NCBI GenBank assembly: GCA_029247205.1
Contig: JAQWLT010000009.1
Span: 124,001-188,000 of the forward strand
Direction: 5' to 3'
From: Phycisphaerales bacterium
Lineage (GTDB): Bacteria > Planctomycetota > Phycisphaerae > Phycisphaerales > SM1A02
Length of the DNA: 64,000 nucleotides
Numbering within the stretch: the first letter of the stretch is position 1; the number at the start of each line of letters is the position of its first letter. The position numbers and the translations under genes were made by a program. Positions 32,466 to 40,158 of the stretch are shown piece by piece. The notes below the pieces were generated by a model that searched no databases, was not told the DNA's origin, and saw nothing but the letters and a program-made list of their open reading frames with translations.

Positions 32466-35279
32466 CTATGCTGGCGGTGACCAGTCCTTGACCGCGTCCC
32501 AGCACCGGTCAGAAAGGAGCGAACCGTTGGCGCGTTCTGCGACTGTCGAGTCTCGACGCCACGACCGCTCGCATGCGTGCTGATCTCGCAAGTCAACCAC
32601 ACGGATCGTGTCGCCACCGAATGTGAGTCGGCTGACCTCAAGCAGATCACAGAGGTCTTCAGCCAACGGTTCCAACACACCATCTGGATCCGGAAGGGCC
32701 AAGCCGGCATCCAATGACTTCTCAATGCCTTTCTCCTTGGCTGCCTCCAGGGCTCGAAGAGCCTCTTCCCGAATGTCCATCGCAGCGACCCAACTTGGAG
32801 CAACCTCGATTGACGTAGCCTCAGGTAAGACTTCTAGATGCACGCACGCGTCCTGGCCATGAAGCGTTCGCCAAGCTTCGTCCGCGGTGTGCGGAAGAAT
32901 TGGGGCGAGTAAACGACACAGCAACTCGGAGATATGCCGCATGACCGCTTGTGCGCGACGGCGGCGGACTGAGTCCGCGCAGTCACAATAGAGCCGGTCC
33001 TTGACAGATACGCAGTACATCGCAGACAACGTTTCGTTGCAGAAGTTAAAAATAGCCAGATGCGCTGTGCGAAACTCGTAGGCCTGCATGGCATCTATAA
33101 CGGTGCACTGCAAATCAGCCGCTTTGGCGAGCACCCAAGCGTCGAGACTCGTAGAAGGAATCTCGATATCACTGATGCTGCGCGGTGTACCCTCATCAAG
33201 ATTACTCATCAAGAATCGCAGCGTATTTCGTACTTTCCGATACGACTCTCCGGCGAGTTGAAAGAGTTCCATATCAACACGAATATCATTTTCAAAGGCG
33301 AGCGAACTCACCCACCACCTGCATACATCGGTGCCGACGTCCTTGAGTAGTTCCTTTACATCCAGCGCATTGTCGCCGGACTTGCTCATCTTCTTGCCGT
33401 CGCGATCGACAATGAATCCGTGTGTCACGATGGTCTTATAAGGCGGTGTACCTGTCACCCCGAGTGCGGGGAGCATTGACAGTTGGAACCATCCTCGGTG
33501 TTGATCTGAGCCTTCGAGGTATAGGTCGGCGGGATAGCCCAGCCCACGGGCCCGCATGACTGCATTCCATGAGGAACCAGACTCCATCCACACATCGAAA
33601 ATGTCGTATGTCTTTCGCAGCGATGCGATGTCGAGATCATCCGGTGCATCAGGATCCGTCAATGGATCCCATGCTGCAAGCAGAACCTCAACCGGCTCCG
33701 TAAACCAAGCGTCGGCCCCTGCTCGACCAAAGACTTCAGCCACCGCGCGAGTCGTCGCAGCGGTCAATACCATTGACCCATCTGGCAATTGGAAGGCAGG
33801 AATCGGGAGGCCCCATGAACGCTGGCGCGAAAGGCACCAATCGGGGCGAGACTCAATCATGCCACGCATACGCTTGCGACCCCACGCCGGCACGAAGTTG
33901 ACATCAGCATCGATTGCTGAAGCCGATCGATCCCTCAACGAGTGGCCACCACCAAATTCCTCGTCCACAGCAATAAACCACTGTTCAGTGCTGCGGAAGA
34001 TGACTGGCGTCTTACTCCGATCATCGTGCGGATAGGAGTGTTTGTAGTCACAAACGTGTGCGAGATGGCCACTTGCTTGAAGGTGTTCCACGACCTTTGA
34101 GTTGGCATCCCATACCAAGAGGCCTTGGAGCCACTCCGGGACGGTGTCGTCATACGTGCCATCGCCGCGGACTGGACAATAGATTTCCAGACCCGCTTCA
34201 AGACCGAGCAGGTAGTCATCAGTGCCATGCCCTGGCGCGGTGTGCACCAGACCGGTGCCGTCATCGAGTGTCACATGGTTACCAGCCAGTACAGGCGCCT
34301 CGCGATCACAGAATGGATGGTCATAGGTCAGCCCAACCAAACTTTCGCCGATGCAGCGGCCGAGTACTTCCGGCGACTCTTCGCCTGTCACTTCGCACAC
34401 TGCTGCGAGACGCTCCTCCGCAACAATGGTCAGAGATCCAGCCAGCCGTACCAACGCATAATTCAGCCGCGGCCCCACTGCAATGGCAAGATTTGCGCAC
34501 AGCGTCCATGGCGTCGTGGTCCAGATCATGAAGGATGGACGCTCATCAACTTCTACACCGAATGCCTTGCCAACATCGTCAGCATTGGTTGCCGTGAATT
34601 CGACCCAAACCGATGGGTCAACGCGATCTTGGTATTCCAACTCAGCTTCAGCAAGCGCGGTTTCGTTGGCGATCGACCAGTGCACAGGCTTCAACCCACG
34701 ATATACCAATCCAGTTTCGACAAGATCTGCAAAGACATCAATCACTGCCCGCTCATACTCGGGTTGCATGGTCATATATGGATGTGGATAGTCGGCCAGC
34801 GTGAGTAGCCGTTCCAATTGCTCGGACTGAATCTTCTGAAACTTGATTGCATAGCGTTGGCACTCTCGCCGGATCGCCATGCGCCGCGCGTCCTCGTCCA
34901 AAGTACGGATCTTCTCGATCTTGCCAGATTCAACAAGCGAAGTCATTACCTTGTGCTCGATCGGCAGGCCGTGACAGTCCCAGCCTGGCACGTAGGCGCA
35001 CGCATTACCAAGCATGTTCTGTGTACGAACGACAAAATCCTTCAGGACTTTGTTGAGCAGATGCCCCACATGAATATTGCCGTTGGCAAAAGGCGGTCCG
35101 TCGTGAAACACGAACGCGTCGCTGCCCTCGCGGGCCTGCATGAGTTCATCATAGATGCCCCGCTGCTGCCAACGCTTGAGCGTCGCCGGTTCGTTCTGAG
35201 CCAGATTCGCCCGCATCGGAAAGGATGTTGCCGGCAGATTCAGGCTCTTACGCCAATTTGTCTTTGCTTTTTCGGTCAT
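32466..35279 (-). CDS. ileS: Isoleucyl-tRNA synthetase
   Basis: 937 residues from ATG 35279 (MTEKAKTNWRKSLNLP). It charges tRNA-Ile and edits valine. The HIGH motif is GNIHVGHLLNK, the KMSKS motif KKMSKSGDNAL, and the bacterial class I synthetase sequence FHDGPPFANG is intact. The CP1 editing domain (MIWTTTPWTLCANLA, HTAPGHGTDDYL) is present. The C-terminal zinc-finger cysteines are not evident in the last 40 residues (RDQHACERSWR only), a difference from the E. coli enzyme. It is 33 bases downstream of the ZIP gene and probably co-transcribed. Confidence 0.96.
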   Translation of the reverse strand: MTEKAKTNWRKSLNLPATSFPMRANLAQNEPATLKRWQQRGIYDELMQAREGSDAFVFHDGPPFANGNIHVGHLLNKVLKDFVVRTQNMLGNACAYVPGWDCHGLPIEHKVMTSLVESGKIEKIRTLDEDARRMAIRRECQRYAIKFQKIQSEQLERLLTLADYPHPYMTMQPEYERAVIDVFADLVETGLVYRGLKPVHWSIANETALAEAELEYQDRVDPSVWVEFTATNADDVGKAFGVEVDERPSFMIWTTTPWTLCANLAIAVGPRLNYALVRLAGSLTIVAEERLAAVCEVTGEESPEVLGRCIGESLVGLTYDHPFCDREAPVLAGNHVTLDDGTGLVHTAPGHGTDDYLLGLEAGLEIYCPVRGDGTYDDTVPEWLQGLLVWDANSKVVEHLQASGHLAHVCDYKHSYPHDDRSKTPVIFRSTEQWFIAVDEEFGGGHSLRDRSASAIDADVNFVPAWGRKRMRGMIESRPDWCLSRQRSWGLPIPAFQLPDGSMVLTAATTRAVAEVFGRAGADAWFTEPVEVLLAAWDPLTDPDAPDDLDIASLRKTYDIFDVWMESGSSWNAVMRARGLGYPADLYLEGSDQHRGWFQLSMLPALGVTGTPPYKTIVTHGFIVDRDGKKMSKSGDNALDVKELLKDVGTDVCRWWVSSLAFENDIRVDMELFQLAGESYRKVRNTLRFLMSNLDEGTPRSISDIEIPSTSLDAWVLAKAADLQCTVIDAMQAYEFRTAHLAIFNFCNETLSAMYCVSVKDRLYCDCADSVRRRRAQAVMRHISELLCRLLAPILPHTADEAWRTLHGQDACVHLEVLPEATSIEVAPSWVAAMDIREEALRALEAAKEKGIEKSLDAGLALPDPDGVLEPLAEDLCDLLEVSRLTFGGDTIRVVDLRDQHACERSWRRDSTVAERANGSLLSDRCWDAVKDWSPPA

Positions 35280-35311
35280 GGAACCGGGCAGGATACGGCC
35301 TGTGAGGAAAG

Positions 35312-36130
35312 TCAGTGCAATGAGGCTGCAAGCCACGCAATCCACAAGCCCACAGCCAAGGCTGCACTCAGGAGCAGTCGATCATGCGAGTGAAACTGCA
35401 ATTCGGGCAGAATGTCGCTCAACGCAATGCACAACAGAATGCCAGCAGTGATCGCCACGACTGGGGCAGCCCAAGCCTCTACATCCGCCCCACTTCCAAT
35501 CGCCCAGGCGAGCAAAATGCCTACAGGCGTTACCAATGCGTACAGAATGGTCGCGACCCACCGAGCTCGGCTGCCACGATTGTCCCGTGTCATCAGCGTA
35601 ACAATCGCAAGGCCATCAAATGGTTTATGTAGAACAATCGCCAGGAGCAGGCCCGCCGCTGGCCAGACGGCTGCAGATTCAATCAGAATCGTGGCGCCAA
35701 GCCCCAAACCGGCCAACACAGCATGTACCGACAAGCCTGCGGTGGCTCCAATCCAAGAGACCTGATGACCATGCCCAGCGTGGCTGCATCCACCCTCGTC
35801 TGTCTCGTGATGATGAAAGCAAACGAAGCGCTCGAGCAAGTACATCGCCAGAAATCCGCCCACAACCCACAACATCGCATCAGACACACCAGCGTCAGCA
35901 TGGCCTTCATGCCCAGCATGAGCAAGGCCTTCATGCCCAGCATGAGCTAGGCCTTCTACTGCATGCGGAATGAGTTCAAGAACTGCGACGCCTGCCATGA
36001 CGCCAGCGACCAAACTGAGAAGCACTTGCATCCATCGGTGCGAGAGGCGCATACACAGCGGGATGAGCCCACCGATGATTGATGCGGCAGCGGTGAGTGC
36101 GCAGGCGAGGAAGATGGCTTGAGGAGGCAT
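35312..36130 (-). CDS. ZIP-family divalent metal transporter
   Basis: 272 residues, about eight membrane helices. ZIP features: SLVAGVMAGVAVLELIPHAVE in helix II-III, a His-rich cytoplasmic loop, and the metal-binding core SVHAVLAGLGLGATI with VLHKPFDGLAIVTLM (the H-x-x-x-D/E type pattern of helices IV and V). It likely imports Zn or another divalent ion into the cell. The loop holds an in-frame tandem repeat of GLAHAGHE (35902-35949), possibly tuning metal sensing. The gene lies between tRNA-Ala and ileS on the same strand. Confidence 0.88.
   Translation of the reverse strand: MPPQAIFLACALTAAASIIGGLIPLCMRLSHRWMQVLLSLVAGVMAGVAVLELIPHAVEGLAHAGHEGLAHAGHEGHADAGVSDAMLWVVGGFLAMYLLERFVCFHHHETDEGGCSHAGHGHQVSWIGATAGLSVHAVLAGLGLGATILIESAAVWPAAGLLLAIVLHKPFDGLAIVTLMTRDNRGSRARWVATILYALVTPVGILLAWAIGSGADVEAWAAPVVAITAGILLCIALSDILPELQFHSHDRLLLSAALAVGLWIAWLAASLH
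35902..35949 (+). repeat. 24-base tandem repeat in the ZIP His-rich loop
   Basis: Two copies of a 24-base unit (GGCCTTCATGCCCAGCATGA plus four bases, AGCAA/AGCTA ends) with one mismatch near the junction and a partial third copy. It encodes two GLAHAGHE octapeptides on the minus strand. Its length, a multiple of three, lets copy number vary without a frameshift. Confidence 0.85.
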
Positions 36131-36191
36131 AATGAGGTATCCAGCATAGGATCAGGTGATAGGTGAGACCGTTCAGGCAGGCTCGCAATAA

Positions 36192-36264
36192 TGGAGCAGA
36201 TGGGACTCGAACCCACAACCTCCTCGATGCGACCGAGGCGCTCTCCCAATTGAGCTACTGCCCC
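36192..36264 (-). tRNA. tRNA-Ala (anticodon CGC)
   Basis: A 73-base cloverleaf. The acceptor is GGGGCAG with CTGCTCC, including the G3:U70 wobble pair that defines alanine tRNAs; the D stem is GCTC/GAGC. The anticodon arm CCTCG-GTCGCAT-CGAGG gives anticodon CGC for GCG codons. The T arm is GTGGG-TTCGAGT-CCCAT and the discriminator is A. CCA is not encoded. Confidence 0.95.
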
Positions 36265-36291
36265 CTTCAGAAGCAGAGAATTGTACCTCAC

Positions 36292-37998
36292 TCAGACTGC
36301 TTTGAATCGCATGATCGCTTGCAGCCCTGTGGGCCGCCAGTTTATTGTCAATGAGCCTGCGAGTTGGTGCTCGACAAAGCCACGGATCAACTCAAGGCCT
36401 GCACCCGTGGACGTTGGCTCGCCATCAACGGGTGGCCCGCCAGTCTCCTCCCATGTCAACGACAAGTAGTCTGACTTGAGCATCCAAGCCACACGCAGCG
36501 TGCCCGTTGAAACTGAAAGTGATCCATGCTTGACTGCATTGGTCGCTAACTCATTGAGCAACATGCAAATCGGCATCGCGCGGTCTGCGGATAGCCGAAC
36601 AGCAACACCCTCAATCGTGACATCGTCAGCAGCAACCCATGGATTCAGGATGATCTCTACCGCTTCACGAAGTTCAACTCCCGACCACTGCGCGACGCCC
36701 AACAACTCGTGAGCGCGTGCCATGGATTGAATGCGGCCCGACAGATCACTGAGGTCGGCACCGAGAGGATCTAATCGCCCACGTTCCATATTGACCAGTG
36801 TTTGAATTGCAGCGAGTGAGTTCCGAACACGATGATCGAGTTCCCAAAGCATCGACCGTAATCGCATGGCATGTTCGACTCTTTCGGTCACGTCAATCAA
36901 ACACAGAACCCAACCAACGTTGCCTGAAACCGTGGCGGTAACAACATGCACATTTCGAGAGCGACCTTCGACATCGACCACCTCATGCTCACCATCAGCT
37001 GCCCGAAGAAGTGGGCCGAGCGGCAACTCATCAACAGGCTGGCCGATGACATCGGCGGGCGTGGATCTGAGGAAAGTCTCGCACGCGGCATTGCAGGAAA
37101 GCAGCGTGCCATCGACGCCAATATGCGCAAGTGGAAGCGGGACCGTGTCCAGAATCACCCTGCGAAGTTCAGCCATCTCCTCGAGCGATGCGGTGCGTTC
37201 GGAGACGGTGCTCTCAAGCGTGTCAGTGAGTGAAATCACCGACTGGGTCAACATGCGAACCTCACGCGGTCCGACTGGATCTACAGCAAGCGAGTGCCCG
37301 CTATCAAGCGCTCTACGCGTGGCCCGGGCGAGACCACCGAGTGGTCGTATGATCGTTGCCGATGCCCACCGCCACAAGATCACTATGAACAACAGATACA
37401 TACCCATCGCAACCCATGTTGTCGTGCGGAGTACATTGCGAGCTACATCGAGCGCCATTCGCTCCTGCTTCAGAGTCCCCTGAATCTGCACGTCCGCCAC
37501 GTGGAATCGCTCCAACAATTCAGTGAACTCCATGTCCGACGCAGCGAGCGCCTGGCTGAGACGATCCGTTCGACCGACACCGAAATCAACCACCGCCTCA
37601 TGCAGCCGAGCAATCTCACGGTTAACGTACGAATCCAAGTCGCGGCTAATCTCCACAGTGACTGGCCAGTCCATTCTCCCAAGCAACGCATGTAGACGCT
37701 CGCCCGCGCGTTCAAGATCGGGCATGAACCATGTCTGGCCGCTACCAAGCACCAAGTCGACCTTGGTCGCCCACGCCGCCAATTCGTCGTCGATCCTGCG
37801 CAAGTCTTCAATTGCGACGGTGTCATACGAAAGTTTGGTCGAGCGTTGATCAACACTGGTCCATGCAAGCCCAAGCGTTGTTACAAGAGCAAGCCCTCCG
37901 ATGCCGCACCCAATGACGACTATCCCAATCGCGGTCTCGATTCGAAGTCCGCGATTTCGTAATGAGCCTGCTTTGCCCGATCTTCTTTCCTCGCTCAC
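36292..37998 (-). CDS. Membrane sensor histidine kinase (HisKA_2/HWE-like)
   Basis: 568 residues from GTG 37998, which overlaps the upstream stop as GTGA. It has an N-terminal helix (TAIGIVVIGCGIGGLALVTTLG), a periplasmic helical domain of about 160 residues and a second helix (TTTWVAMGMYLLFIVILW). HAMP-like sequence (IIRPLGGLARATRRAL) and a PAS domain (RRVILDTVPLPLAHIGVDGTLLSCN) follow. The phosphoacceptor box LDHRVRNSLAAIQTLVNMERGR is of the HisKA_2/HWE kind. The ATPase domain has the N box LLNELATNAVKHGSLS, but only a reduced glycine motif (WEETGGPPV). No response regulator is adjacent. It forms an operon with the FMN-binding-like and porin genes. Confidence 0.88.
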   Translation of the reverse strand: MSEERRSGKAGSLRNRGLRIETAIGIVVIGCGIGGLALVTTLGLAWTSVDQRSTKLSYDTVAIEDLRRIDDELAAWATKVDLVLGSGQTWFMPDLERAGERLHALLGRMDWPVTVEISRDLDSYVNREIARLHEAVVDFGVGRTDRLSQALAASDMEFTELLERFHVADVQIQGTLKQERMALDVARNVLRTTTWVAMGMYLLFIVILWRWASATIIRPLGGLARATRRALDSGHSLAVDPVGPREVRMLTQSVISLTDTLESTVSERTASLEEMAELRRVILDTVPLPLAHIGVDGTLLSCNAACETFLRSTPADVIGQPVDELPLGPLLRAADGEHEVVDVEGRSRNVHVVTATVSGNVGWVLCLIDVTERVEHAMRLRSMLWELDHRVRNSLAAIQTLVNMERGRLDPLGADLSDLSGRIQSMARAHELLGVAQWSGVELREAVEIILNPWVAADDVTIEGVAVRLSADRAMPICMLLNELATNAVKHGSLSVSTGTLRVAWMLKSDYLSLTWEETGGPPVDGEPTSTGAGLELIRGFVEHQLAGSLTINWRPTGLQAIMRFKAV

Positions 37999-38960
37999 TG
38001 CCCTTTCTCGCCTGCTGCAGATTGATCGATTGCTTGTAACAATTCGCCTGCCACTACGCCGGCTGCCGTGGAGCATCCAGAAATGGTGGCCTCACTCTTG
38101 CCAACGACTTCGGCAAATGCAGTTTGGATGCCCGAGGGCAGGACCCCCACTCCACTCACGGCAACAATTCGACCATTCAAGTCGATCTGCCACCAAAGTT
38201 CGATGCGGTGGTTATCAAAGCGAATCCATGATCGCACGAGTTGGCCGAGATATTGTCCATCACCGCCACGTGCACTCCAAGCCCGCACTGTTGATGGTTC
38301 GATTCCGGAATCGGCACTGAACGCAGACGGGGCGATCGACTCGCTGCGGAGTATGACCTCGGACTCAGGCCAGATGGCGTTCGACCGTATCGCGGCCCGC
38401 ATAGGAAGTAGGTCGTCATTCCAGACAATCAATGTCACAGCAGCGGTCTTAGCCGCGCTGCTTAGCAGCACAAACTGCTCCGGCGTCATACCTTCCTTTT
38501 GAAGAAGAGTCAGAATTGTTGGAATATCGGCGCCGATAATTTGATCCTGCAAATCACTGTCGAACGCGTCGCGAAGTTTTTGGTCTCGACACCGCTGAAA
38601 ACTACCGCCTGTGATTCGCCCTTCAAGGTCAAGCGACCATGCAATTTCAGTCAATCCATATCGACTTCGCTCACTTCGCACATGGAACAGTCCCAGTGGG
38701 CGACCATCACGGAGAGCGATATAGAGTGTGTGCCGGCCAAGCTCGTCATACAAAATAGTAAACGGGAGTTGTTTGGCAATCGCGTCACGATCAGCCACTC
38801 CCACTGTACGAATGATGGATCGATACGCATCCGCCTCGGGATAAGAGTCGTACAAGACTCGTACTGGATCCCGCAAAGCACAATACGCCTGCGCGTGAAC
38901 TCCACCGGTGAGCACACACGCCATGAGCAAACTCATCTGCCATATTGAGCTGACTTTCAT
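37995..38960 (-). CDS. Periplasmic protein with two FMN_bind-like domains
   Basis: 321 residues from ATG 38960, whose A is shared with the porin stop (TAATG). A signal peptide ends near GGVHAQA. Two repeats follow, each a beta meander plus helix ending in an FMN_bind-like flavinylation region: EIAWSLDLEGRITGGSFQRC with SSAAKTAAVTLIVW, and LWWQIDLNGRIVAVSGVGV with SGCSTAAGVVAGELL. In RnfG/NqrC-type proteins the Thr of SGAT(S/T) carries FMN; here the first motif keeps a Thr (AAKT) and the second has CST, so flavinylation is possible but uncertain. It may be a periplasmic redox sensor for the downstream kinase (inference). Confidence 0.6.
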   Translation of the reverse strand: MKVSSIWQMSLLMACVLTGGVHAQAYCALRDPVRVLYDSYPEADAYRSIIRTVGVADRDAIAKQLPFTILYDELGRHTLYIALRDGRPLGLFHVRSERSRYGLTEIAWSLDLEGRITGGSFQRCRDQKLRDAFDSDLQDQIIGADIPTILTLLQKEGMTPEQFVLLSSAAKTAAVTLIVWNDDLLPMRAAIRSNAIWPESEVILRSESIAPSAFSADSGIEPSTVRAWSARGGDGQYLGQLVRSWIRFDNHRIELWWQIDLNGRIVAVSGVGVLPSGIQTAFAEVVGKSEATISGCSTAAGVVAGELLQAIDQSAAGEKGQ

Positions 38961-40066
38961 TAAAATCGGTACCTCGCTTGCAGACGAATCGACGCGTCTC
39001 GGGATCCATTCATGCCACCCTGTAAATTCTGCACCCACTCAGCCGAGAGCGTCCAATGCCTATCCGGGGCCCACTCAACACCGAGCACCGACTGAAAGGC
39101 GCCCTCCCAGCCATTTCCAGCCGTGCGTTGCTTGAGTGTTCGCAACTGTCCGTAACCGAACCAGTGCTCGGTCGAGTCTCGCCAGCTGAGTTCACCCAAT
39201 GCATGCAATGCATCATCTTGCCCATTGCGTCCACCAGAAAATTCGCCCATGAGTGTCCATGCACCAAGTTCCATGCCTGCATCAAGACCGAGTCGCCGTC
39301 GCTCAATGATCGCCCCTGGCCGATAGAGATCGGCTGAATAACCAGAGGCACCAATCCACCAGCCAGATGCTCGATCGGTACCGATCCGCCCGGCCAATGT
39401 AAATGGCGAACCTGCTGCCTCCCAATCGTTGCCGCTTCCACGACCAAGTCCAATTTCGTACTCCAGTCCATTCGATACACCATTGAGCGTCACACCCCAG
39501 TCAGCCTTTATGCCCAAATTCGGAGCAGTGCCAACTTGGCGAAGCGTGCCGTTGGTGTTGATCAGCATCTCTAGACCAAATGGCATTTCAAAGTGACCCA
39601 CCTTCAGGTTGAGCGCATCACGCGGAAGCAACTTCCAATTGATGTAGAACATGCGGTAGATCCACTGCCAATCGGTTGGGCCATCGTAGAACCACGGCGG
39701 TGCAGGATTGTTGTTGATGCGACTGGCAAAGCCTTGCAGTACGATCGTTGCATAGTCGCCCTTGGGCCCCGAGAGCACCTTAAAAAGATCGAAGCCGTAG
39801 AACTGCGAGATCGACCACTCCTCGCGGCCTGTGTCATATTCAAAGCGTCCGCTGAGATCGACTGTGAACCGGAGATTCTCCGCTAAGGGCCCCAGCCACT
39901 CCAAGTCGAGACCCGACGGGAATGGGTCGCCCACGCCCTGGGCGTCCTCAGGGATAGCAGCACCCTCTGGAGATCCGGCCAGCGCGTCTGTAATGTCCTC
40001 CTGCAGACGCTCGCCATCTACAGGAACGCCAAGCATCGGCAAACAGAGGGCAATGATTTCTAGCAC
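38960..40066 (-). CDS. Porin-like outer-membrane beta-barrel
   Basis: About 368 residues from GTG 40066, which has GAGG nine bases upstream; TTG 40093 is an alternative. It has a short hydrophobic leader (LEIIALCLPMLGV), an N-terminal linker, then repeated amphipathic strands with aromatic ends (NLRFTVDLSGRFEYD, YATIVLQGFASRINN, WGVTLNGVSNGLEYEIGLG). The protein ends in phenylalanine (LQARYRF), a classic outer-membrane signal. The pattern resembles phosphate- or sugar-selective porins. It heads an operon with the double FMN-binding-like protein and the histidine kinase. It is divergent from mutS with a 92-base gap that must contain both promoters. Confidence 0.75.
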   Translation of the reverse strand: MLEIIALCLPMLGVPVDGERLQEDITDALAGSPEGAAIPEDAQGVGDPFPSGLDLEWLGPLAENLRFTVDLSGRFEYDTGREEWSISQFYGFDLFKVLSGPKGDYATIVLQGFASRINNNPAPPWFYDGPTDWQWIYRMFYINWKLLPRDALNLKVGHFEMPFGLEMLINTNGTLRQVGTAPNLGIKADWGVTLNGVSNGLEYEIGLGRGSGNDWEAAGSPFTLAGRIGTDRASGWWIGASGYSADLYRPGAIIERRRLGLDAGMELGAWTLMGEFSGGRNGQDDALHALGELSWRDSTEHWFGYGQLRTLKQRTAGNGWEGAFQSVLGVEWAPDRHWTLSAEWVQNLQGGMNGSRDASIRLQARYRF

Positions 40067-40158
40067 AGGCGGTGACCTCAAGTACGTTTGCAAACAGTGT
40101 ACAAAAGCATCTTGGTTTAGATCCCGAGAGCCCAGAGCCAGTCTCTACAATTGCAGAC

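Noticed and set aside
34125-34808. A 227-codon plus-strand frame within ileS
   Set aside because: It is antisense to the conserved editing region of the synthetase.
36292-38076. Longer kinase start at 38076
   Set aside because: It would extend 26 codons into the upstream gene without a ribosome site, while GTG 37998 gives a GTGA overlap like the other junctions in this operon.
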